A stretch of 64,000 bases of DNA from the NCBI GenBank assembly GCA_934433135.1, contig CAKRZO010000010.1, forward strand, positions 1 through 64,000. Reading direction: 5' to 3'. This stretch comes from an uncultured Acetatifactor sp. (GTDB lineage Bacteria; Bacillota; Clostridia; Lachnospirales; Lachnospiraceae). This document shows positions 43,031-51,515 of this stretch, piece by piece. Each line of letters begins with the position of its first letter. Position 1 is the first letter of the stretch. Both the position numbers and the translations under genes were made by a program. The notes beneath the pieces are model-generated. The model made no database searches. It was given only the letters and a program-made list of their open reading frames with translations, and had not been told where the DNA came from.

Positions 43031-45688
43031 TTAATAATTTAGGAACGTTTTTACCCGTTCGATCTCTTCCCGGAATCCCGCTGCGGACATCCGGTATGCG
43101 CCCTGTCCCCAAATAATTAACTGCTCCAACCCATCGGAGGTTGCAACGGTTACATGGTACTTTTTTCCGATTTCATGAACCGTTCTTTCGATATACTGGT
43201 CCGCTGTCTGGGCCTCTTTCGTGTAAACGACATCAATATTGTGATATTTTTCGTTTTTTTCCACTCCGCCCTTTACCTTATAGGCATCAAATACCAGAAT
43301 CAGCTTTACTCCCGTATATCCCTGGTAATCACACAGGATATCCTTAAGCTTTCCTCTTGCACTGTCTATATTGACTTTGGCCAGTTCCCGCAGATCTTCC
43401 CAGGCAAAAATAATGTTGTAGCCGTCCACCAGCAGATACTCTTCCATCGGCTCCGGCTTCTTTTTCACCGGTTTTGTATATGCAGCATTTTCCTGTTCCT
43501 GCCGTGCGGGGCGTCTTTTGAATTCCCTGTCGGCTTCTTTTCCGGGATTCCATTTTCCTTCACCGTATGTACGGTTAAAAATTGTTTCCAGCTCTTCATC
43601 GGCACTCTTTCTTTTTTCGGCAGAATCCTTCTGTACTGCAGCACCGCTGTCGTGCATATTCCATCCTGTCAGGAGCTCCTGCCCTTCCTGAATCCTGTAT
43701 TCCTGTGCCTTATCTGCAAGCTGTTTCGAAATCCCCGTTTGGATATGGGCATACGCATCTACCTGATCCCAGGGAACAAGGAATCCGGCGCCGTGTGCAC
43801 AGAAAACACTTCCTGTAGGGTTCTCCGTGTCTTTTTCCGGATCGTACCCGATTTTTTCGATCACGTCCTGTGCGTTTTCACAGGGAATATAGCCTGACGG
43901 CACCAGACTGATCTTTCCTCTTCCTCTGGTATAGGATGTTACTTCCAGAGGATAATGCAGCGCCGCCGCAACAGCAACCCTGCCCTCCAGAACCGCTTTT
44001 TCTCCCTCGGTCACCGGTACATCCACATCTGCACGCATCCGTTTCAGATCCGTCATGGCTCTGCCGATCTGTTCGGCAGGCACTTCCAGCCGAAACGTAT
44101 AACAAGGTTCCAAAAGAATGCAAGGTGTCTTACGTAACCCCTGCCTGAGTGCCCGGTAAACAGCCTGCCTGAAATCGCCGCCTTCCGTATGTTTGATATG
44201 CGCCCGCCCTGCTATAAGCGTGATTTTCATATCCGTAATTTCGCTTCCCGTAAGAACGCCCGGATGACTTCTTTCCTTAAGATGGGTCATTACCAGCCTC
44301 TGCCAGTTCTTATCCAGTTCATCCTCACTCACAGCGGTTTCGATGGTAAGCCCGCTTCCCGCTTCACCCGGCTCCAAAAGAAGATGCACCTCCGCATAAT
44401 GCCTGAGCGGTTCAAAATGCCCGATTCCTTCCGCCGGCGCCGCAATGGTTTCCTTATAGATAATGCTCCCGGATCCGAACTGCACGTCCGCATGAAATCG
44501 TTCCCGGATCAGCCTTTTCAAGATCTGTATCTGCACTTCCCCCATGACCTGGATCTGAATTTCACCAAAGGCTTCCTTCCATATCACATGCATTTCCGGA
44601 ATTTCTTCCTCCAATACTTTAAGCTGCAAAAGCATCTTATATGCATCATAGCCATCGGGCAAATTCACACAGTACGTCAATACCGGCTCCAGGAGCGGAC
44701 TGATCTGCCCCTCTTCCTTCCCAAGCCCTTGTCCGCTGTAAGTATGGTTCAGTCCCGTCACTGCGCAGATCATTCCCGGAAACACTTCTTCCACTGCCTG
44801 ATAGGAAGCGCCGTTGTATAAGCGGATCTGGTTGATTTTTTCTCCGCCCAACACCGTTTTTACTTTAAGACTTCCGCCGGTAATCTTCATATGTGTCAGC
44901 CTGGTTCCCTGGGCATCCCTGGATATCTTAAATACTCTTGCCCCGAACTCCTGTAAAAAATCACTCTCCGCATAAGGGCTCATATAACGTTTCAGTCCCT
45001 CCAGGAAAGCTTTCACGCCTGTCAGCTTTAATGCTGATCCGAAATAGCATGGATAAATTTCCCGTTTTTGAATGGCATCTCTTATGCTTTCCGTTGTAAA
45101 ACCACCCGTTTCCAGATATTCTTCCAGCAAGCTTTCACTGCATAGACTTATCTCCTCCAGGCAGCTTCGGTCCGCCTCTTCTCCGAAAAAAATGCACCGC
45201 TCGTCCAGCCTTTTCTTAAGCTCCTCCAAAAGCCTGCCGCGGTCGCATCCTTCCTGGTCCATCTTATTGATAAATAAAAAAACAGGTACCTGATATCTCT
45301 TAAGCAGCCGCCATAAGGTCTCCGTATGCCCCTGCACACCGTCCGCACCGCTGATTACCAGAATGGCATAGTCCAGAATCTGCAAAGTTCTTTCCATTTC
45401 CGCGCAGAAATCCACATGTCCCGGAGTATCCAGCAAGGTTACCTCCAGATCCCCCAGCGTAATTCTTGCCTGTTTGGAAAAGATCGTGATTCCTCTTTCC
45501 TTTTCCATCTCATAGGTATCTAAGAATGCATCCCCGTGATCTACTCTTCCTAACTTTGCAAGATTTCCGCTTTCATACAGAATGCTTTCCGCTAAAGTCG
45601 TTTTTCCTGCATCCACATGAGCCAGCAACGCAGCACAGACCTGCTTTTTTGATTCTTTTTTCGGTTCTTTCTGCGATAATCCTCCCAC
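43031..45688 (-). CDS. TetM-like translation GTPase fused to a NYN/Rae1-like nuclease domain
   Basis: An 885-residue fusion. Residues 20-~650 form an EF-G-like GTPase of the TetM/TetO ribosomal-protection group: G1 AHVDAGKT (23-30), RGIT (65-68), DTPGH (87-91), NKMD (141-144), then domains II-V. A charged linker (~660-747) leads to a NYN (PIN-like) domain at ~750-885, with LLVDGYNIIFAW, ILVFDAYKVKGG, EAQTADQYIERT and VTVATSDGLEQLI, the acidic pattern of YacP/Rae1 A-site endoribonucleases. Loop residues of classical TetM domain IV (YSPVS) are not seen, so tetracycline protection is doubtful. GTG start with GGAG 8 nt upstream. Known separately; the fused function is unknown. Confidence 0.88.
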   Translation of the reverse strand: MGGLSQKEPKKESKKQVCAALLAHVDAGKTTLAESILYESGNLAKLGRVDHGDAFLDTYEMEKERGITIFSKQARITLGDLEVTLLDTPGHVDFCAEMERTLQILDYAILVISGADGVQGHTETLWRLLKRYQVPVFLFINKMDQEGCDRGRLLEELKKRLDERCIFFGEEADRSCLEEISLCSESLLEEYLETGGFTTESIRDAIQKREIYPCYFGSALKLTGVKAFLEGLKRYMSPYAESDFLQEFGARVFKISRDAQGTRLTHMKITGGSLKVKTVLGGEKINQIRLYNGASYQAVEEVFPGMICAVTGLNHTYSGQGLGKEEGQISPLLEPVLTYCVNLPDGYDAYKMLLQLKVLEEEIPEMHVIWKEAFGEIQIQVMGEVQIQILKRLIRERFHADVQFGSGSIIYKETIAAPAEGIGHFEPLRHYAEVHLLLEPGEAGSGLTIETAVSEDELDKNWQRLVMTHLKERSHPGVLTGSEITDMKITLIAGRAHIKHTEGGDFRQAVYRALRQGLRKTPCILLEPCYTFRLEVPAEQIGRAMTDLKRMRADVDVPVTEGEKAVLEGRVAVAAALHYPLEVTSYTRGRGKISLVPSGYIPCENAQDVIEKIGYDPEKDTENPTGSVFCAHGAGFLVPWDQVDAYAHIQTGISKQLADKAQEYRIQEGQELLTGWNMHDSGAAVQKDSAEKRKSADEELETIFNRTYGEGKWNPGKEADREFKRRPARQEQENAAYTKPVKKKPEPMEEYLLVDGYNIIFAWEDLRELAKVNIDSARGKLKDILCDYQGYTGVKLILVFDAYKVKGGVEKNEKYHNIDVVYTKEAQTADQYIERTVHEIGKKYHVTVATSDGLEQLIIWGQGAYRMSAAGFREEIERVKTFLNY

Positions 45689-45747
45689 TGAAGCTGCTCC
45701 TTTCCGCCTTCTTGCCGACTCTTGTTTTTCTTTTATGCTGCTTTTCT

Positions 45748-46641
45748 TTATTCGGAAGAATCCTTATTCGGAATCCCTTCCTTCTGCCGCAGCCTGCGGA
45801 ACTCATTCGGTGTCATTCCGTATTCTTCCTTGAAAAACTTATAAAACTGCGCTTTATCCCGGTACCCTACTTTTTCACCGGTCTGCTCCGCTGAAAGTGT
45901 GGTTTGCGCCAGAAGCTTTGCCGCTTCTTTTAACCTTTTTTCCCTAATGTAAGAAGACAGGCTCATCCCGTAACATTCCCGGAACATGCGGCTGAAGTAG
46001 GAAGGGTTGTAAAAACATTTATCTGCCAGATCGGTTAAGGACAGCTTCTGGTTATAGTGGCTGTCAATGTAGCGCATAATATCCGGCGTAATTTTATCAA
46101 AATATCCGTTCAGCCCCGGATCGGCGCTTTCCTTTCGTTTCCGTACAATACAGGCAAGAAGAACATGCAGATAACCGTAAAGCACTGCCCGATAGCAGGG
46201 TCTGCGGTTCTGATATTCCTCCAGCGCCCACTCCGCCAGGTGCTGGATTTTCACCATCTCTTCTCCCCGGAAGGATACCAGATTGCCCTGTCTTATGAAG
46301 TCCTCTTCCTCCCCGAACACGGAAAAAGCAAACAGTTCATAAATATCCTCCACATTCTGAAGCCCTCTGGTAATGAATTCCGGCTTCAACAGAAAATTGA
46401 CATAAACCATCTGCCCGTCCGCCCGGAAGGAATGGGTCTGTCCGTAATTGATAAACAAAAGATCTCCTCTGGTTACGGGATAAGTGATCTGTCCGACAGT
46501 CTGGATTCCTTTTCCAGCATAAATATACACTAACTCAATAAATTCATGGGTATGCATGGCTTCCGTGCCTTCCATCCGGTTCATGGAAAGCTGAATCTCA
46601 TCCCCGTTGCGCATCATCTCGTCTGCCGTAAATGTCTTCAT
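45748..46641 (-). CDS. AraC family transcriptional regulator
   Basis: A 297-residue regulator. The N-terminal cupin sensor contains MHTHEFIELVYIYAGKGIQTVG; the C-terminal AraC HTH has LTDLADKCFYNPSYFSRMFRECYGMSLSSYI and SAEQTGEKVGYRDKAQFYKFFKEEYGMTPNEFRRL. It starts 6 nt after the fructokinase stop, with no strong ribosome site of its own, so translational coupling is likely. It may control sugar uptake or the kinase operon. Confidence 0.88.
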   Translation of the reverse strand: MKTFTADEMMRNGDEIQLSMNRMEGTEAMHTHEFIELVYIYAGKGIQTVGQITYPVTRGDLLFINYGQTHSFRADGQMVYVNFLLKPEFITRGLQNVEDIYELFAFSVFGEEEDFIRQGNLVSFRGEEMVKIQHLAEWALEEYQNRRPCYRAVLYGYLHVLLACIVRKRKESADPGLNGYFDKITPDIMRYIDSHYNQKLSLTDLADKCFYNPSYFSRMFRECYGMSLSSYIREKRLKEAAKLLAQTTLSAEQTGEKVGYRDKAQFYKFFKEEYGMTPNEFRRLRQKEGIPNKDSSE

Positions 46642-46647
46642 AATTTT

Positions 46648-47613
46648 TTATTCTGTCTGCTCCGGAGTTGCAAGTGTATCCGGATAAGACTCAATGGCAC
46701 CGTATTTCTGCACACTCTGTGCACAATAACGATTAGAAGCCTTCAGAAATTCTTCCAGTTCTTCCCCGGAAAGCCTTCCCAGACCTTCCTGTGAAATTCC
46801 GTTCCGGTACAGGTTGTAAAGCAGAGAACCGCAGAACGCATCACCGGCTCCGGTGGTATCCTTTGCTTCCACTTTTTCGCCCATGCAATGAGCTTTTGCT
46901 TTCTTTGTATAAGCGTATGCCCCGTTTTCCCCGCAGGTACAGATGACCAAAGAGGCATGCTCCAAAAGTTCCTTACATCCTGCCTCCACCTCTTGCGTTC
47001 CTGTCAGAAAGGACAGTTCTTCCTCGGATATCTTAATCAGATCCGCCAAAGGCAGAAACTCTTTCACAACGGCTTTCAGTTTCTCTTTGTCTTTCCACAG
47101 AGGAAAACGCAGATTCGGATCAAAGCTTATGATCGCCCCTTCTTCCTTTGCCAGACGAATTATGCGTCTGTGCGCCTCCTTCATCGGATAGTCCCCCAGC
47201 GAAACCGAGCAAAAATGCAGCGCATAGCAGTCTTTTAAATCAGCATCCGTCACATTCTTTGCCGCATAAAGCATGTCCGCAGACGGATTCCGGTAAAAAG
47301 AAAAAGTCCGGTCACCGTTCTTTGCCAGACTGACAAAGGCCAATGCCGTATTGGCCTCTTCCGTAAACGTAAGATAATCCAGTCCGATCCCGAATCCTGC
47401 CAGCTCTTTCTGAATCTTATAACCGAAAGGATCTGCTCCCAGCTGCGTCAGAAGCTGGGTCTTCCCTCCCAGTTTGGCAAATGCTCCCAGTACATTGGCA
47501 GGAGCTCCTCCTACCTTGGGAGAAAAGGATTGAACCTGTGAAAAATCACAGCCTTTCTCTCCCGGAATAAAATCAATTAATGCCTCGCCGATAGCAAATA
47601 AAGTCTGTTTCAT
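46648..47613 (-). CDS. Fructokinase-like PfkB family carbohydrate kinase
   Basis: A 321-residue ribokinase-family kinase: GEALIDFIPGEKG, the substrate loop SPKVGGAPANVLGAFAKLGG, and the catalytic/anion-hole motif DTTGAGDAFCGSLLYNLY with the base Asp. It phosphorylates a hexose, most likely fructose. It forms a two-gene unit with the AraC gene downstream. Closeness to ScrK fructokinases is by pattern only; another sugar is possible. Confidence 0.88.
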   Translation of the reverse strand: MKQTLFAIGEALIDFIPGEKGCDFSQVQSFSPKVGGAPANVLGAFAKLGGKTQLLTQLGADPFGYKIQKELAGFGIGLDYLTFTEEANTALAFVSLAKNGDRTFSFYRNPSADMLYAAKNVTDADLKDCYALHFCSVSLGDYPMKEAHRRIIRLAKEEGAIISFDPNLRFPLWKDKEKLKAVVKEFLPLADLIKISEEELSFLTGTQEVEAGCKELLEHASLVICTCGENGAYAYTKKAKAHCMGEKVEAKDTTGAGDAFCGSLLYNLYRNGISQEGLGRLSGEELEEFLKASNRYCAQSVQKYGAIESYPDTLATPEQTE

Positions 47614-47640
47614 ATTGAACCTTTCTGTCTATTTCCACTT

Positions 47641-48285
47641 TTATTTGGATTCCTTTACTTCTGTTCCTGTTTTCGGATTTTCCCGGTTTCTTTTTCCGTC
47701 TTCCTTTTCCGATTCCTTCCCGGATTTTAACAACGTCATTATAGCCTTAAATTCCGTAGTCAGCATCCCGGCGATCTTTTCTTCGGGAAAGGAGCATACA
47801 CCGCAGGCACACAGAGTTCCCACACCGAATGTATAGATCCATACATTTTCGAATAAATTTTCTGCCTCTTCCGGGCTCAGATGATAATCTCTGCAGATGG
47901 CATCCATACAAAGCTGTGCATTGCTTCCCGGCTTCCCGAACAGTTCCTTAAAACTGACCGCTGCATGATTTTCCTGCATAAAAAGAAGCCGATATAACTT
48001 CGGTTCCCGTACGGCGAACAGAACCATCTGCATTCCGATACGTTTAAAAACCGGTATGTCTTCCTCTGTTACCCCATCAAAATTTTCAAAATACCGCATC
48101 GCCGCCAGGCGAACCTCCTCCTGAAGTTCTTCCATATTTTTAAACACGGTAAAAATAGGACGGGCGGAACTTCCCAGTCCGTCTCCCAGCTCTCTGGCAG
48201 TCAATCCCTCGATTCCTTTTTCGGAAACGATCCTTAAGGCAGTTTCCACAATTTCTTCTCTGGTAAATTTCGGCTTCGGCGGCAT
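47641..48285 (-). CDS. TetR/AcrR family transcriptional regulator
   Basis: A 214-residue repressor-type protein. The N-terminal HTH is FTREEIVETALRIVSEKGIEGLTARELGDGLGSSARPIFTVFKN; the C-terminal ligand domain has cysteines (CMDAICRDYH, VGTLCACGVCS). The last ~30 residues are a charged, Lys/Glu-rich tail (SGKESEKEDGKRNREN). It is not clearly paired with a target gene; glf lies upstream on the same strand, 246 nt away. Confidence 0.88.
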   Translation of the reverse strand: MPPKPKFTREEIVETALRIVSEKGIEGLTARELGDGLGSSARPIFTVFKNMEELQEEVRLAAMRYFENFDGVTEEDIPVFKRIGMQMVLFAVREPKLYRLLFMQENHAAVSFKELFGKPGSNAQLCMDAICRDYHLSPEEAENLFENVWIYTFGVGTLCACGVCSFPEEKIAGMLTTEFKAIMTLLKSGKESEKEDGKRNRENPKTGTEVKESK

Positions 48286-48414
48286 TTTTCTTTCTCCTCA
48301 CTCTGATTCTATCCTACAGACTGTCCGTTCTGCAACAGACAATTTTATTGTACTAAGGAATTGTTTTTTTGTCAAGGAACTTGTCTGCCGGTGAATAATT
48401 GCCCCTCAAAAAGT

Positions 48415-48465
48415 GTAACCGTTCAGATGCACCATTTACCAAAAAGCACCTTCAGAAAAATAAAT
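48415..48465. repeat. Dispersed repeat A, copy 5 (TetR-glf gap)
   Basis: GTAACCGTTCAGATGCACC, ATTTACCAAAAAGCACCTTC aligns over ~45 bp with copy 1 (GTAACAGTTCAGACGCGCC, ATTCACAAAACCGCGCTTTC) with scattered changes. Only the left arm is present. Confidence 0.5.
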
Positions 48466-48530
48466 CTCTTTTCTGTCGGTGCTCTGTTGGTTATTCCGAT
48501 TCTACGTCTTTTATCTGTTCTTGCTTCTCT

Positions 48531-49673
48531 TTATTTCTCCAATTCGGATGCAACCATGGCAAGTGCCGCCTCGATTACTTTATCCATATCATAGTAGCGG
48601 TATTGTCCGAGCCGGCCGCCGAACAGGACATTCTTCTCTTTCTTTGCCATCTCCAGGTATTTTGCAAAAAGCGCATTATTCCTCTCATCGTTCACCGGAT
48701 AATAAGGTTCGTCCCCTTTATGCCATTCCGCCGGGTATTCTCTGGTAATCACCGTGGACGGCTGCGTTCCGAACTCAAAATGTTTATGTTCAATGATTCT
48801 GGTATAGGGCACTTCCCGCTCCGTATAGTTTACAACGGCATTTCCCTGGAAATTATCACAGTCCGGCAAGTATTCTTCTTCAAAATGCAGGGATCGGTAC
48901 TGCAATTCTCCCAGGCAGTAATCAAAATACTCATCGATCATTCCCGTAAAAACCAATTTGTCAAAGCATATTGCTCCGTCAAATGGATTCGTTTGATCTG
49001 CAGTCCGGTTTTCTTTAAGGAAGGTACGGTAGTCAACGCCGGTTCTTACGGGAATTCCATCCAAAAGACGTTCAATGATCCGGGTATATCCTCCTATGGG
49101 GATGCCCTGGTAGCGGTCGGTAAAATAATTATTATCATACGTAAATCGTACCGGAAGTCTCTTAATGATAAAGGCAGGCAGGTTCTTACAGTCACGTCCC
49201 CACTGTTTTTCCGTATAACCCTTTACCAGCTTTTCATAGACATCCCTGCCGACTAAGGAAAGAGCCTGTTCCTCCAGGTTTTTCGGGTCCTTCACACCGG
49301 CCTCCGAGCGCTGTTTTTCAATGATCTCTTTTGCCTGGGCAGGTGTCCGGATTCCCCACATTTTACTGAACGTATTCATGTTAAAAGGCAGGTTGTAAAG
49401 TTCCTCTTTGTAAACGGCAATAGGAGAATTCACATACTGATTAAACTCTGCAAACTGATTGATATACTCCCAGACAGCCCGATTGGATGTATGAAAAATA
49501 TGGGCGCCGTATTTGTGAACCTGTATACCGTCCTTTTCTTCTGTATAAATATTCCCGCCGATGGTATCGCGCCTGTCAATTACCAGACACTTTTTCCCGG
49601 CTTTCTTCATCTCATGCGCAAAAACGGAACCGAACAATCCGCTTCCTACAATCAAATAATCATATTTCATCAC
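48531..49673 (-). CDS. glf: UDP-galactopyranose mutase
   Basis: A 380-residue flavoenzyme converting UDP-galactopyranose to UDP-galactofuranose. FAD motif YLIVGSGLFGSVFAHEMKKAG, then IGGNIYTE, HKYGAHIFHTSN (with the His/Gly loop), NLPFNMNTF, FTGMIDEYFDYCLGEL and LFGGRLGQYRYYDMDKVI. It implies galactofuranose in a surface polymer. Its ATG overlaps the stop of the HTH gene upstream (TGATG), a coupled pair. No polysaccharide gene is adjacent. Confidence 0.93.
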   Translation of the reverse strand: MMKYDYLIVGSGLFGSVFAHEMKKAGKKCLVIDRRDTIGGNIYTEEKDGIQVHKYGAHIFHTSNRAVWEYINQFAEFNQYVNSPIAVYKEELYNLPFNMNTFSKMWGIRTPAQAKEIIEKQRSEAGVKDPKNLEEQALSLVGRDVYEKLVKGYTEKQWGRDCKNLPAFIIKRLPVRFTYDNNYFTDRYQGIPIGGYTRIIERLLDGIPVRTGVDYRTFLKENRTADQTNPFDGAICFDKLVFTGMIDEYFDYCLGELQYRSLHFEEEYLPDCDNFQGNAVVNYTEREVPYTRIIEHKHFEFGTQPSTVITREYPAEWHKGDEPYYPVNDERNNALFAKYLEMAKKEKNVLFGGRLGQYRYYDMDKVIEAALAMVASELEK

Positions 49674-50023
49674 TGTCTGCTCTTTTTCCCTTTAATTTTA
49701 TATTTCTCAATCTGTCCGAAATCTTCCATCAGCCCGATGATCTTATCGCGGCCTTCCTGATTGAGTTTTAAATAGCTTTGCATTACTCTGTTTTCCAAAA
49801 GCTGCGCTCCTAAAGAAGCATCTCGTTCCAGAGAACTGAAATCTACCGGATTCAGTTTAAGTCTGTCACATATCTTGATCACGGTTCCGTAGGCCATCCC
49901 TTCGATTCCTCTCTCCAGTGCCGTTACAAGCGTGCTGTATGGAATATCCAGCTCCATCGCAAACTGGCGCACACTGCGATAATTCGCTGTTATCTCTCTT
50001 TTTAAGATTTCTGCTTTTGTCAT
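49670..50023 (-). CDS. XRE-type helix-turn-helix regulator coupled to glf
   Basis: A 117-residue protein with a lambda-repressor-like HTH at residues ~17-65 (YRSVRQFAMELDIPYSTLVTALERGIEGMAYGTVIKICDRLKL). The tail (LGAQLLENRVMQSYLKLNQEGRDKIIGLMEDF) is typical of clostridial XRE regulators. ATG 50023 follows AGAGGA; the frame to 50074 is not supported. Its stop overlaps the glf start, so it may control glf. Confidence 0.8.
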   Translation of the reverse strand: MTKAEILKREITANYRSVRQFAMELDIPYSTLVTALERGIEGMAYGTVIKICDRLKLNPVDFSSLERDASLGAQLLENRVMQSYLKLNQEGRDKIIGLMEDFGQIEKYKIKGKKSRQ

Positions 50024-50318
50024 ATATTTTCCTCTTTCTTTACCTGCCGGTACCCCATGTCCCCGTTTTCGCAACTGTCCGATACATCACAGTCTCCACA
50101 CATCATGCGCAAAATCATACCTTCAAAAAGTACTCCCGGTTCCAATCTGCTCCGCCGGACTTCTTCTATGCTATAATACAATATACGATAATACTTGATT
50201 ATTTGCAAGTTATTTTTAACTATTTACACAGTTTTTTGACACAGCTTACAACCGCCTGGGTTCCTTCTTTGCAAAATCTTTCCGCTGTTACTGTTCTCTT
50301 TTTCTGGCGGAAAAAACA

Positions 50319-51290
50319 TTAAAATTCCCGATCGGTTCCGTACTGCTGCACAACCATCAATTGTTCACTGTCGGCAAGACTTTCCGGTGTAACAATTCCC
50401 AGGCTGTTTCTGTTCAGCACAATTCCGAACTGCCTATAAGCGCTCCATACCAAATGAGCACACTGGGTTCCTTCCCGCACGCTTCTTTCACGCCAGATCC
50501 CGGCGGTAAGGCGATAAGGAATCCCGATGAGATTTTCTTTTGCATACTCTGCAATCTGCCTGCGAAATTCTTCCTCTGCACCTTTCAGGCGAAGAATCAG
50601 AAAAGAAGGATAGGTCTCCCAGGCATCCAGGCTGCCCGCCGCTGATGGCTGCCCGATTGCCCGCGCTTCCAGGATCTGTCGGTTCCCTGCATCCACAACA
50701 ATGGCGGCGTGGCCGTTCCTCCAGCCCAGAAAATGAGAGCAGTTGGTAATCAAAATATCTCCGTCCTCCACCACGGGTATTTTCATGCCGTCGGTAGTCT
50801 TTCCCTGTTCATCCACGATACGTTCTTCACAGGTAAGAATCGTTGTACGGCTGCAGGCAGTTTTTATTTCCCCGAAATACGTCTTCTGCAGATCGTAAAA
50901 TTCTTCCATGCGGTTCTGCCGGTAAAGTTCCCGCACTGTCTTTTCGCAAAGCCCGGTCTGTTTTTCCAACAGCAATACTTCCTCCTGTGTCAGCTTCTCT
51001 CCCCGCAGCTTCTCCTGCCCGTGAAGCACACCATCCAGGCTCTTCCACTTCTCCGTCGGCATTCTATGGGCTTCCTTTTCACAGGATCGTTCCCATAATA
51101 CCACCAATATGAGGACACATACTATCGATAGGAAAATGAACAAAACTATCCTGTATTCCTGCCTGCTTTCTTTTTCCTTGCTTCTTTTTCGCTTCCCTAT
51201 TTCCCGATTTTCTCTTTTCCTCTTTCCTATTTCCTGCTTTTCTATTTTCCTCTTTCTTATTTCCCGCTTTTGCCTCATTTTTCCATTCAC
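50319..51290 (-). CDS. YiiX/YebB-like papain-fold (NlpC/P60-related) cysteine hydrolase
   Basis: The C-terminal ~150 residues form a permuted papain-like amidase domain with the catalytic Cys in REGTQCAHLVWSAYRQFG and His in LGWRNGHAAIVVDAGNRQ. The N-terminal ~45 residues are Lys/Arg/Glu repeats (IGKRKRENREIGKRKRSKEK), then one membrane segment (VLFIFLSIVCVLILVVLWE), so it is probably a membrane-anchored extracellular enzyme. The substrate is unknown. The repetitive N-terminus resembles the basic start of the amidase at 20553. Confidence 0.7.
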   Translation of the reverse strand: MNGKMRQKREIRKRKIEKQEIGKRKRENREIGKRKRSKEKESRQEYRIVLFIFLSIVCVLILVVLWERSCEKEAHRMPTEKWKSLDGVLHGQEKLRGEKLTQEEVLLLEKQTGLCEKTVRELYRQNRMEEFYDLQKTYFGEIKTACSRTTILTCEERIVDEQGKTTDGMKIPVVEDGDILITNCSHFLGWRNGHAAIVVDAGNRQILEARAIGQPSAAGSLDAWETYPSFLILRLKGAEEEFRRQIAEYAKENLIGIPYRLTAGIWRERSVREGTQCAHLVWSAYRQFGIVLNRNSLGIVTPESLADSEQLMVVQQYGTDREF

Positions 51291-51327
51291 TCCTGCCTTT
51301 TTACAGTGTAAACGGAAAGCAGCAAAA

Positions 51328-51383
51328 AAATACCGGTCACACCGAAATCAGAATTTTCTTCTGACTCGGAGCAGCCGGTATTT
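51328..51383 (-). terminator. Terminator of the ddh gene
   Basis: AAATACCGG / CCGGTATTT enclose further short stems (TCAGAA/TTCTGA, CCGA/TCGG). On the minus strand, after the ddh stop, the stem is followed by seven T. Confidence 0.75.
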
Positions 51384-51461
51384 CATCTACGCAATGTTAT
51401 CGTCCCTGTTTCAGCCGTCTTTACTTTAGCCTTTTTTGTATTCCGGCCGACGATTGCAAAT

Positions 51462-51510
51462 CGCAACCGTTCAAATACACTATTTGCAAAACCGCGTTTT
51501 CTGCGCTTAT
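51462..51510. repeat. Dispersed repeat A, copy 6 (ddh 3' side)
   Basis: GCAACCGTTCAAATACACTA, TTTGCAAAACCGCGTTTTC then TGCGCTTATT aligns with copy 1 (GTAACAGTTCAGACGCGCC, ATTCACAAAACCGCGCTTTC, AGCGCTTTCC). Only the left arm is present. It ends just before the ddh stop at 51516. Confidence 0.5.
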
Positions 51511-51515
51511 TTGGC

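Noticed and set aside
43031..45688. Calling this gene a tetracycline-resistance determinant
   Set aside because: The TetM tip-loop residues are not seen, and the NYN fusion suggests another role; resistance cannot be claimed.
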